NCBI GenBank assembly: GCA_944474755.1
Contig: OX104120.1
Span: forward strand, 35,940,067 to 36,004,066
Direction: 5' to 3'
Length of the DNA: 64,000 nt
From: Limnoperna fortunei
Taxonomy: Eukaryota > Mollusca > Bivalvia > Mytilida > Modiolidae
The position numbers were made by a program, and so were the translations under genes. Below the pieces are notes generated by a model. The model was given only the letters and a program-made list of their open reading frames with translations. It was not told the origin of the DNA and did not search any database. Of this stretch, positions 1-13,100 are shown piece after piece. Every line of letters starts with the position of its first letter. The first letter of the stretch is position 1.

Positions 1-125
1 AGATGGACTGTAAACTCCATACTGACTGGCAGTTTATCTTAACTTACCTGGCAGTACACCATATCTTACCTGGAGAGTAACAGGAGCATGATGGACTGTA
101 AACTCCATACTGACTGGCAGTACAT
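1..125. repeat. Two-copy direct repeat cut by the window edge
   Basis: A 30-bp stretch beginning ATGGACTGTAAACTCC occurs at position 3 and again at about 91, a period of 88 bp. It lies in a NOMO intron and may continue to the left. No coding sense was seen. Confidence 0.6.
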
Positions 126-784
126 CAAATCGTATGTGTTCGCCTTTGAAAAATGGAATCTAAATATAAGGTGAAATGTTAATAGTATAAGATCAATGAA
201 AAACAAACATCTATGTATAATTATTCAGTTTTACTGTACTAGGCAGGCTCATAAATTATAGCTGATCACCTCTCTCGTGAGAGTTCATCAGTTTACAAAA
301 CTGCTATTTGCCAGATATTCTTCTTGCTTAGTTTCTATTCAACTTAATTGGTCCCTTTAACATAGCAATAAAATAGCTTAAAGTGTCATAAAAACTGTAT
401 CATTCAGCTGCCATTGTGTGGTGGTTGAATTTAAAATTCTGTCTGAAGAAGTATACACTATTACACAGGATATTTAAAATTTTATGCATGGTGCAAATAA
501 TTGCCTTCTGACCCCCTGCACTCCCCATACATAATCAAAACAAAGTGAATTCAAACAAGTTATAGTACAGTTAAGGACTATACAGGAAAAATGTATATGC
601 ATCCACTGTTAGTATGGTATTACTGCATTTCAGCATCTTTCAATTTTAATTCCATATTTTGGATGCTGTCTTCAACTATTAAATACATCTAGAAGAAAAT
701 AAGTTTAAAGAGCTACATGTATCATAAATTGCTTAGTACAGTCATAACACCCTCAGATTGATTTATTTCAGGAACTGTAATTTT

Positions 785-1056
785 TAAGGTATCCAGACCA
801 TAACTGATCACAAGATCATATTTGGTGTCCCAGATGTCCATTGTTTTTCAATGGAGCAGACCTCGGTAATGTTTGGCAAACATCGAAAAACTATTGAGTA
901 ACTAACTTTTTTCGCCCAAAACTTAACATTGACTCCAAAAAAAACCAATATATTTAATTTGTATCATTAATTAGCAAAACGCTGATTTAATAAAGCTGTA
1001 CTTTTTGGTAAAAAAATAAAATTAACGGCAACTTCAATTATGGGTCGGATACCTTA
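785..1056. mobile_element. MITE with AGGTATCC terminal inverted repeats, copy 1
   Basis: The left end reads TAAGGTATCCAGACC and the right end GGGTCGGATACCTTA, an imperfect terminal inverted repeat. Related copies lie at 33124-33330 and, in the opposite orientation and split by an insertion, at about 48543-49490. The element is about 270 bp, has no ORF and is therefore non-autonomous. A superfamily cannot be assigned safely from one end sequence. Confidence 0.65.
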
Positions 1057-1121
1057 ATGGAAAGTCTCCAACCATTCAGTTTCATAGTGTACAAAATTCT
1101 ACAAGTTTAGCTTTTACTTAC

Positions 1122-4100
1122 AATGCTATAGTCTCCAACTGGTAAAGATGGAAATGTGAAAGTTCCATCATCTTTGGATGTCACATAACAGATTGCATCC
1201 TGATTGTTAGGGGAGACAAATCCTTTAGGTAAAGATTTCTCACAGTCAGTAACATCCTATGGTAAAGTTAGATAAAATTTGAATATAATTCAACAAAGAA
1301 TTTGCAGCAAACTATTACAGATAGATTATTGTTTGTTTCAGAGATGAAAAAATGATTCATCGACCCACTTGCAATGAGATAGCTTATGAGACCGAGGGGG
1401 AAAAACTTGCAGTAATCAGTTTATCACTGTTTTTTTTTTTAAATGTGATGTCACATCCTTAGAAACTGACTTAAATTATCCTTATCGTGCACGTATGCCA
1501 GCAAAGTGAGATGGAATTTTCTCAGATTACATGATAAAAGGAAAATTGAACATAATAAGGTTAATTCGTTATAATATGTGTATCATATTTTCTTCAGTAT
1601 AGGCCTATTTGAACTATATGTCTAATATTTGTTTGTTTATTTGAATGTTCTTTAATGCCACTTTCAGCAATTTTCCAGCTATATCATGGCATCTAGTTTT
1701 ATTGGGGAGGAAGCTGGAGTACCCTGAGAAAATCCCCAACCTTAGGTGGGAAAACAGGCAATCCTTGTCAATTGAGATTGGAGTCCAGTGCATCCTGCCT
1801 GCAGTGAGACTCGAAACCCGCAATCTCAGTGTTGGCAGACCTTGTGATTAATAGTAGTCCAACTACCTTAACCACTCGTCCACCGAGGCTTCTGTCTAAT
1901 ATTTATTAATGAATTATACTCAACTAATCCAACTTCATTTAATTGATCTTGAACCTATTTGATTTCTTGTGTATATGCTAATGTAAGTGGAAAAGTTGAC
2001 CTTATAAGCAACCAGAGGCTCTTAAGAGCCTGTATCGCTCACCTGATTTTATAGGAAATGAAGATGGCATTTCCCTGATTTTAAAGTTAGTCCTGTAATT
2101 TTCAATAAACTTTAATTAGGACCATCCAAACAATATTACTAGAAAGCTTTGTTTCATTGGTTAACCGGTTGTATAGAGAAGATTTTTTTTATTTGCCCAT
2201 AGGGTCCAATGTTAAACTAAGTCCTGCGGCGGTGGTGGCCATTTTGAATTTCCAATTGCCATAAAAAACATAAACTTTATAAAGGACCATCCAAACAATA
2301 TTGCTAGTAAGTTTTTGTTTCAATTGATTAACCGGTTTCAGAGAAGAAGCCTTTAAAAACTTTTTCCCATAGGGTCCAATGTTAAACTAAGTCCTGCGGT
2401 AGCGGCCATTTTGAATTTCCAATTGCCATAAAAAACATAAACTTTATAGAGGACCATCCAAACAATATTGCTAGTAAGTTTTTGTTTCCATTGATTAACC
2501 GGTTTCAGAGAAGAAGCCTTTAAAAACTTTTTCCCATAGGGTCCTATGTTAAACTAAGTCCTGCGGTAGCGGCCATTTTGAATTTCCAATTGCCATAAAA
2601 AATTTAAACTTTATAGAGGACCATCCAAACAATATTGCTAGTAAGTTTTGTTTTGATTGGTTAAACGGTTTCAGAGAAGAAGCCCTTTTAAACTTTTTTC
2701 TCATAGGGTTGAATGTTAAACCAAGTCCTGCGGTGACGGCCATTTTGAATTTCCGATTGGGATAAAAAAACATTAACTTTATAGAGGACCATCCAAACAA
2801 TATTGCTAGTAAGTTTTGTTTCCATTGGTTGACCGGTTTCAGAAAAGAAGCCTTTCAAACTTTTTCCCATAGGGTCCTATGTTAAATTAAGTCCTGCGGT
2901 GGCAGCCATTTTGAATTTCCAATTGCCATCAAAAACACAAACTTTATAGAGGACCATCTAAACAATATTGCTAGTAAGTTTTTGTTTCCATTGATTAACC
3001 GGTTTCAGAGAAGAAGCCTTTTAAAACTTTTTCCCATAGGGTTCTATGTTAAACTAAGTCCTGCGGTGGCGGCCATGTTGAATTTCCAATTCCCATCAAA
3101 AACACAAACTTTATAGAGGACCATCCAAACAATATTGCTAGTAAGTTTTGTTTTGATTGGTTAAACGGTTTCAGAGAAGAAGCCCTTTTAAACTTTTTTC
3201 CCATAGGGTCCTATGTTAAACTAAGTCTTGAGGTGGCGGCCATATTGGTTTACCAATCAAAATAAAAAACACAAACTTTGTAAAGGTCCATCCAATGAAC
3301 ATTATGGCCAAGTTTGGTTTCAATTGGCCAAGTGGTTTCAGAGAAGAAGATTAAAATGTAAAAAGTTTACAGACGCCGACGCCGACGACGACGACGACGA
3401 CGACGACGCCGACGGACGCAAAGTGATAACAATAGCTCACATGACCCTTTGGGTCAGGTGAGCTAAAAAAGGTCAGTATTATACACAACTGATAACAGCC
3501 AAATCTAAAAAGGTCAGTATTATACACAACTGATAACAGCCAAATCTTAACAACTCTGCAGGATTTCTAAGTATTTTACTCCAATTTATTCTCATTTTGA
3601 CAAATCATTGAACATCCCTGTTTTTTTTAAATTCTAAGACTTCAAAAAGGAAATTGTACTGAATTACTGTAAACAATCTGTGTATTTAAAAAATTCAATA
3701 ACGGTTCGATAATTTTTGCTTAATGGCCAGAAATAGATTTCAGATTTATTCCGAACGTGAACAACTTAAGAAACATCTTTTCAATTTAGGCTGAAGATAC
3801 ATTTTGTGTAAAATTAGTTTGGACAAAGTGAAAAAAAAAGAGTGGAAACAATTTAAAAATATTTTGTTAAGTATACAAAATATGTCACATATTACCTGTT
3901 TATTTACAACTTGGGAAAACAACACAAAATTAACTCCCTTTATGTTCTCTTTTTCACTTCGTACACTACCCTGAAATCATAATAAAATTTAATATCTTCT
4001 TGATAGATATATTTGAATGACACAAATACCATACATATTTATATACTTGTGTATATTTTTCATCAAAAAAAAAAGAAAAAAATTTGTGCTTTGAACTTCA

Positions 4101-7100
4101 AAAAAATTTTTTTTTTCATTTTCAGTAAGATTATTTACATTAAGTTTGTTACACAAAATACACTAAGGCAGATCATACTTCTCCCACTTGTCAACAGCCT
4201 ACAGTAGAAGTTGGCAGTATTAATGGTGTAGCTGTGTATTGACATTTGGGTCATTGCCAATACACCCTACTGGTAACAGTCTCCAAAACTTGGTATGCTT
4301 AAACAAATGTGTAAGCCTAGCAAAATTCTAAAAAATGTCATTTCCACTCCTATTTGTTATTAAATACAACAATTCACCAAGTAGGATAAATGATCTTAAA
4401 ACTTTGATTGTATTTGAATGCTTAGGTTAATCCAAACAATATATCAAATATATCATGATATGTACTGTGATACTCGTCTCTAGTGACCAGCCCACCAATG
4501 TCCACTCAACTTTTACATCTTATTTGTACAATAATGAGGATGCTTGTCTTCTTTTCCCAAGGATTATATGTGCAAATCTTATTATAAATAAAGATAATCA
4601 GCAAGTCCATTCCAAATGGCTGGAATAGCAGACAAGCTAAACGTTTTGTTCGTTTGAATGATGTTTAACACCACTTTCAGTAATTTTTCAGCTAAATCAT
4701 GGCATAAATTTTTTTTGGGGGAAGGAAGCCGGGGTACCAAAAGAAATCCCCGGATCTTTGGTAGGAAACCTGGCAATCCTTGTCAGTTAAGATTGGAGTA
4801 AGTACACCCTGTCCGCAGTGTAACTGGAACTCGCAACCTCAGTGTTGACAGACAATGTGATAAATGATAGAAGAACTACCTTAACTACTCAGTGACTGAG
4901 GCCCCCTGCTGAAGGTTTTACTACTCAGTGACTGAGGCCCCCTGCTGAAGGTTTTACTACTCAGTGACTGAGGCCCCCTGCTGAAGGTTTTACTACTCAG
5001 TGACTGAGGCCCCCTGCTGAAGGTTTTACTACTCAGTGACTGAGGCCCCCTGCTGAAGGTTTTACTACTCAGTGACTGAGGCCCCCTGCTGAAGGTTTTA
5101 CTACTCAGTGACTGAGGCCCCCTGCTGAAGGTTTTACTACTCAGTGACTGAGGCCCCCTGCTGAAGGTTTTACTACTCAGTGACTGAGGCCCCCTGCTGA
5201 AGGTTTTACTACTCAGTGACTGAGGCCCCCTGCTGAAGGTTTTACTACTCAGTGACTGAGGCCCCCTGCTGAAGGTTTTACTACTCAGTGACTGAGGCCC
5301 CCTGCTGAAGGTTTTACTACTCAGTGACTGAGGCCCCCTGCTGAAGGTTTTACTACTCAGTGACTGAGGCCCCCTGCTGAAGGTTTTACTACTCAGTGAC
5401 TGAGGCCCCCTGCTGAAGGTTTTACTACTCAGTGACTGAGGCCCCCTGCTGAAGGTTTTACTACTCAGCGACTGAGGCCCCCTGCTGAAGGTTTTACTAC
5501 TCAGCGACTGAGGCCCCCTGCTGAAGGTTTTACTACTCAGTGACTGAGGCCCCCTGCTGAAGGTTTTACTACTCAGTGACTGAGGCCCCCTGCTGAAGGT
5601 TTTACTACTCAGTGACTGAGGCCCCCTGCTGAAGGTTTTACTACTCAGTGACTGAGGCCCCCTGCTGAAGGTTTTACTACTCAGTGACTGAGGCCCCCTG
5701 CTGAAGGTTTTACTACTCAGTGACTGAGGCCCCCTGCTGAAGGTTTTACTACTCAGCACCTGAGGCGACCTGCTGAAGGTTTTACTACTCAGCAACTGAG
5801 GCGACCTGCTGAAGGTTTTACTACTCAGCGACTGAGGCCCCCTGCTGAAGGTTTTACTACTCAGCAACTGAGGCCCCCTGCTGAAGGGTTTACTACTCAG
5901 CGAATGAGGCCCCCTGCTGAAGGTTTTGCCTCTATTCAGTGAGGACATAAAGCACAACCATCTAAAATGAACTGCAGAATCAACCAGAGTTCAAAACACA
6001 ACAGAAGAACATACAAATAATTTACTCTAATACAATTTAATCCTTAATCTGATAGTTTTTACTCTTTCTTAAATATAATACATAATTTTGTTTAATTTCA
6101 AAATATCAGTTACTCATAGAATAAAACTTACATAATGAATATGTAAACAAGTACTTACAACAACTTGGTAGCCTGCAATGACTATGGAATTTCCTGCATC
6201 AGCATTATCAGAGGTCACGGTGACCTTGGTTTGGTGCTGCAAGGTTAATGTAGAATAAATGTTTAGTCAAAGGTGTTTATGTGACTTTTACAATTCTTCA
6301 AATTGGTATATACCAAAACTGATCAAATTAAATGTTCTTGAGCATACAATGTTAAGATCATTCCTATATCTTGGTCTTTTCCATGTTTATAATGTTATGC
6401 TCTTCTCTGTCATATAAATGTTTGAAAATAATGGAAAATCAGTCAGTTTCTTTGAATGACTATGATGGAACTAAATTTAACAAATTTTCTAATATATAAA
6501 AATACATTTATCATGTCATGATCAGTTAAAACCATGGATTATACTGGTGGCAATTATTTTCTTACTGGGATTTATAATATTCAACAGAATTATTTTTTAA
6601 AACATTTAAATACACATAAGGAAAATTGAAAATGGCTGGTGCTCAAAATAAATAAAACACACTAAATTGCAATACCTGTACAAGTCTGTATTTTGGTGAT
6701 GTAGTTGCTTTGATGTCATAATCACCAGGCATTACTTTGCCAAAAGCATAACTGCAAACATACAAATGAACATCTAAATTAAAACCTTAGAATAAAACAC
6801 AACAATCATTGTGCTTAAGATATATAACAGATGTTAACACATCAAAATAGGTTGAGTGGGAGATTTGTTCCAAAAAAATTTTTTTCAAAAGACACAATAG
6901 ATTTATATTATTTTATTTACGTGTTTTTATACAACACTTATTACATGTATTGGTCATTTTCAATGCTCAGTAGAGTAGTTAATAACACATCCAGTCAAAT
7001 TTATCAGTGGCTGGCCAACCAAAGTCAGCACTGAGGTGGAACAACTGATATTTTTAGCTTTCTATCAACCATTATCATGTCACATTGTTGTTTTTCAACA

Positions 7101-10100
7101 AGTACAATAGAGCTGGACAATAGTTCATATGGTGACTAAATAAGAAAAATTGTTTACCCGGTAATGTTAGTTAACACTGATCATATATTTTTTTTATTAT
7201 TGTTTTAAATTTGAAACAACTGTTGCCTTGTCAATTAGACATAGGTTTCTGATATGTCTTTCTGTTATATCTTTAACATGCTTGTTATTACCCACCTTCC
7301 ATCCTCTTTTGTAATGGTACTCTGTAACACTTCTGTAGACCCAGCTTTATGTAGCGTTACAGTGACATCTGATGGTCCATTTACCTGCCCCTTACTGATT
7401 ACCTAAAATTTAACATGTCAACACATTAAGGCTGTTTTTTTAACCAAAAAGAATGTTTATCAAATCAAAAATAGACTTTCTTGTGCTTTGGTACATGTTT
7501 ATTTTGTTTAATATTCTTGCATAAAAAACAATAAATCAATCTATACTACAAGTCAGTGTTTTGGTGGGGGTTTTTTGCTTGACAAATAAAAACTGCTTAC
7601 TGTGTATGGTCGACCTTATGCTCCTTTTGTAGATCCAAAAAATTATATTTTGAAATCTACAATTAATTCCTTAAAATATTTAGCATTTTGAAATGCATGC
7701 TTTCTTTATTTTTGATAGGGCGTTTTTCCATAGTAAATTTGGACCTAAATTAGAAGGGAAGTGTAACCTAGTTGCAGTAGATTTTGTGTATTTGACATCC
7801 TTTTTTGAGGGCTTTGTCTTTTGCTGTTGAAGTGGGAAAAGTCGCACAGTTTGTCTGAATACCACTGAATGCTATGAAAGCAGAAAAAAGTTTGCAAACA
7901 ATATAAGATCCCTTTAGAGTCAAAAATGGCTGACTTACAATGTAAAATTCCTGTAGCAACAGTAAAGTATGATTTGTGCCATTTAAACAACAGAGGCATA
8001 ATATAAAGTATGGACAGGTTATGGTAGTTACACATTTTTTATTGGATTTTTTCGTAATAAAAAGAAGGTACAATATGGAATGATAAAAAAATGCAAGCAA
8101 AAAAACAAACTCCACAGGGATGTGACTTTTTGTAAAATTAATTAGCTTCCCCCCTTTTTTATTGTTACAGTGTGCAAGATCTAGAACAGTAGAAAAATGG
8201 GAACTTAATTTTAATTCAATTAAATCACATCACATGATTTAATTCATAATGTTTGCTGAGTTTAAGATTATACTTTCTGAAAGAAGATGGTTTTCACCAA
8301 GTACTCTGCCTTTCTCACCTATAAAAACTCGATCAGAAGATATACATGTAGCTTAAAATTCCTGAAAGTGGTATTAAGCCCCATTCAAACAAACAAACAA
8401 ACAATACATAAATTCTGACATGAATTTTGTGCATTTCTGGTGTGTAGTGGAAAGGATTTCAAGTAAAGATAAAACAAGGGAGCTAAGCCAATGTCCACTG
8501 ATACAATGTATTATTATTACACTTATCTTGTTAATTTATTGGTACACTTTCACAATGACAATGAACAACAAGTAACAGTACAATTGATTGTGCAATCTTC
8601 TTTACTTACTGCAATGTAGCTTACTAGTAATCATGAATCAACATATTTGGAAATACACATGACAAATTACATCAGTTTAAATTTTGCATCAAATTACAAC
8701 CTTTGTTAATGAAGCCACAAATAGTCCACATCTACATCAGCTGTGTGTTTTTAATATAACATATCTAGATCTGCTGTGTTTTAATCTAGCTTTCAAATGA
8801 GCAGGTCTCAACCAACTAAAATTAAAATTTTAGAAGTCAATACAATCAGTTTTAGAAAAAGCACATAAACTTTAGAATTTTTACCAAAAAAGATATTTAA
8901 TTACCTTTCCATTAACTGTAAAGCCTGTAAATTTAAAATTAATATCTTCTTGACGACTACAGGGATCAGTACTGCCATCTATCTTCAACTCAACACTTTC
9001 TGGCTCTGAAAAATAAATATTTTTCATGTTTAAAATATTCTAAAGCATTTCTAAACTAGATATCAGTAAGATGGTACCCATCTCTGTGGGTGCCGCTGAC
9101 CTTGAGGCCAAGGTCAAAGGTCATCAACCATGGTATGTGACACATTGCCTTGATATTATCTACGCACATTCCAAATATCAGAGCCTACTTCAAAAGATAA
9201 AAAAGTTACAGCTCGGACATGAATTTTTCATTCAGAAAGCAATAATGTGACCTTACGGTCAAAGGTCAACAACCATGGTATGCCACGCATTGCCTTGATA
9301 TTATCTACTCACATGCCAAATATCAAAAGCCTCCCTCAAAAGATAAAAACGTTACAGCCGGACATAAATTTGTCATTCAGAAACCAATAATGTGACCTTA
9401 AGGTTAAAGTTCAAGGTCAAAAGCCATGTTATGCGACACATTGCCTTGATAATATCTACCCACATTCTAAATATCAAAAGCCTACCTCAAAAGATAAAAA
9501 AGTTTCAGCCCAGACACGATTAGTTCGGATGGATGGACGGACAGACTGATCACTATAGGGTGTCCGCAACAAAGTGGGAGGGCCCTAATTAAATTGACAT
9601 TTGATAAAAACATAAAGAAAAGAAATAAAATCATTAGTTTGCAGTTAATCTGCACAATATGTATATAAATGTTTTGTTTTCAATTGTAGTTCTTTTATCG
9701 AGTGACTGCATGATGCTTGAAACTTAGGAATAATGCATAGAAATAAAATCATACAATAACTAGTTTGTTTGTTTGAATGGTGTTTAACGCCACTTTCAGC
9801 AATTTTTCGGCTATATAGTGGCATCCAGTTGTTATTGGGGGAGGAAGCCCATGTACCAGTCCAGTCATTCGGTAGGAAAACTGGCAATCCTTGTCAATTA
9901 AGATTGGAGTCGAGTACACCCTGCCACACAGAGACTCGAACCTGCAACCTCAATGTTGACAGACCATGTGATCAATAGTAGATGATTAACTACCTTGACC
10001 ATTCGGCCACCGAAGCCCCAATTTATTTAGAACTCAGTTATTAGTATTATAATGTGACGGATCTAGAGTTTACTTCAGACAGGACACCAACATCAAACAA

Positions 10101-13100
10101 TCACAACTACTACAATAAAATTGCTTTAATTGTAGCTTTCTTCTACTTACCAAAGCTCCAACCACTAGGTGGCTCTACTTTTAGTACAAAGTCAGCCTTA
10201 TCATAGAGTGGAATGAGATAGTACCCAGTGTTAGGGGCACAGTCAGTCTGGTACTTTATACTGCCATGCGTTGTATACAATTTAACCTGAAAAATATCAA
10301 GGTGAGACCTTTTTACTAAATTTGTTCATAACCTGTGAAAGCAAATAAGAAACACATTATACATTATACATTAATGAACATGTACATGTACATATGTAGA
10401 ATCTTTAGAAGGATTTACGTCTTTCAACTTGATTACACGCCATTTGTTTATTAACCGGATGTGACTAATTACCGGAAGTGAACAACGAAGAAAAGTAAAG
10501 TACAACGGTCCATAATGGAAAATCGTAATTTGTTTGATAAAAAAACACTTTTAATTGGTTTAAATGTCAGTTCTTTCAAATTGTATTGTATTTTACCAAT
10601 TTTCTTTGATAAACATATGAGCTGCACTTGAAAGAATACAGATGTATAGTAATTATTGACATCATGAAAAGTTCTGTAGATGGGTGCCCCATGAAGCAAT
10701 TTTGATCAGCACAACTTTGTCCAAGTGGAAGTGTGCTGAACAGAAGAATTATTTCTGGTTTAATGTTAATTGTTATGTTAGTTTATCTATTTTCTTTGAA
10801 AATTTTACTCAGATAAACATGACATGTTCATAACAAATTGTTAGAAATATTATGAAGTATACAAGAACTTCATAATAAAAAAAAAATCATTTAGATTTAT
10901 TCTTTGATATATGATATAAAATGATATTTTAACAATGGATGTTTATACTAACTGAACTTATGTCAATAATATTTGTGATCATAGCAATAAATTTTCTCAA
11001 AAATAAGTTTTCAGAAAAATAAAAATATGCTGACCGATTTTCAATTTTATTTTAATTTTTTTTTCGATTCTACCAAAAAGTGGATTTTATTTTTATTTTT
11101 ATTTTGCCCCCCCCTCCCCCCCCCCCCACCCCCCGTACTCAATTTGTTTGAAAAAAATCCCGTAAAACAAACAATAAAAAAAAATGTTGGCCTGATGATT
11201 AAAAGAAATTAAAATTTATTATAAAAATTTCAATTAGTTTAAAAAACACCTTTGATCTATACTAAATGCCAAACCACATTGGAACAAATTTTTTGCTTGC
11301 ATTTTTTTATTATTCCATATTTTATCATTTTATGACGAAAATTTAGATACTATAACCCGTTCATGTTAAATTTTTATACTATGCCCGCCGTGGTTGTTTA
11401 CTTGTTACAAATCGTTCTTGACTTTTGCTATGGTAATTTTACATAATAAGTCAGCCATTTTTGTTTCTAAAGGGACCTTGTGTTGTTTACAAATGTTCAT
11501 CTGCTTTCGTGACTTCAATGGTACTCAGACAAACCTCAAGACTTTTCCTGCCTTAACTGCAGACAACATTACCCAAAGGATTTTGAATAGACAACAATCA
11601 ATTGGTCCTAAATTACACTTCCATTCTAATTAAGGTCAAATTTTAATATGGAAAATCACCCAATCAAAATTTAAAAACTGTTGAATTTCAAAAATCTTAA
11701 TATATTAAGGAAATAATTGTTGATTGCAAAAAGTACCTTTCTTGATTTACAAAAGGAGCATAAGCTGAACCATATGCGGTAAGCAGTTTTCATTTGTCAC
11801 GTAAAAACCATCTCCACAATACCTATAGAGCTTTACAGTTTGTGCCTCCAAGTCAGTTAATTAAAGTTCAAAGTAATTTATTAAATGTTTAATTCACGTC
11901 TTTCCATATGCACGCCACCTACCGGTAACATGTTCGGTAACTCTAATTTACATGTAAGACTGTAGTTGGTATACAAGACATAACATAAATCTGTCTGACT
12001 GTCACACTATACCTTCAATAAACAATTAATTGGCACCTACGTAGGTGAAAACCCCACAAAATAAGATGGGATATTAAAATATGTATCAGATATACAGACT
12101 TTGCAAACTTTTGTCGAATAAAAGCGTGTATTTAAAAACTCCTAATTTATTAGTATACACAAAAAGTGTTAACTAATGAACTGTAGTTAATAAGCCGCTA
12201 ATAAATTGTCAGTATAAATTTCTTTCCCACTTTGTGTCCCAAGGAATTTAATTACCTGTTCGGATGCAAGATACTACACCTGGCTGGCGGTTGGATAAAA
12301 GTGATTATTGTGGTGTCAACGAATATACGTGCAATGTATTTATTACTTGTACATGTAATTATATGTATCTGATGTGTGTGAGCGCTGATTTCAATAGGTT
12401 GACAGTTATCAGTTACTGGATAATTAAGTGATTACATATACCTATAATGAAAAAATGTCCCACTGAGAAGCTTCCTGTACAGGTGACTGGTGTTAATTGG
12501 GAAAGGTACACATGTAATTTGTAATAATTACTATGGGAAAATGTGTTGTTTGTTTCGGATACGACGTTCCAAGGAATATTTTACCCACATTTTCCAAATT
12601 GCAGTCATAGGTTTAGTGGAAAATATCAAAAATAAAATAGCTTAAGAAAATTATTGCAACCCAGAAAGGTACATAGTTTTATTGCAGTTATGTAGAGATG
12701 TATTAACAAGTGATTTTAAGTCTATGAAGGAATGCTCCTCCCATCTTTAAGTTTTTCCCGCCACACCTATTGATTGGATTGTAATAGGTGTGTTGCTTTT
12801 AATACACGGGGCCATCCACCTGTCAATTAAGCCGATCATATCAGGCGTTCAAAGGAATGACGATTGACACTGAATACTTGCATTGTGCACACCGGATTGT
12901 TGTTGAATTTCCAGACAATAATATTATCTGTCAAATGAACAATTGTTTGAACCAAAATAAAACTGGAACATCACAATAATGAGGTCAAAATATGTTGCAA
13001 AACATTGTTTTATGACTCAGGAAAACTACAAACTAGGCTCTACGACAAGCGTGATGACTTCAACTTTCCAATTGTCAACTTCCCGTTCATTGACAGCAAC

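Noticed and set aside
3228..3461. Frames with Asp runs (also 47859-48083)
   Set aside because: The Asp run is the (GAC)n array at the right end of pearl-like elements. The frame is a repeat by-product.
4881..5957. 358-codon minus-strand frame of KTFSRGPQSLSS repeats
   Set aside because: It is the translation of the 36-bp minisatellite. The frame stays open because 36 is a multiple of 3, and the array derives from a noncoding SINE head.
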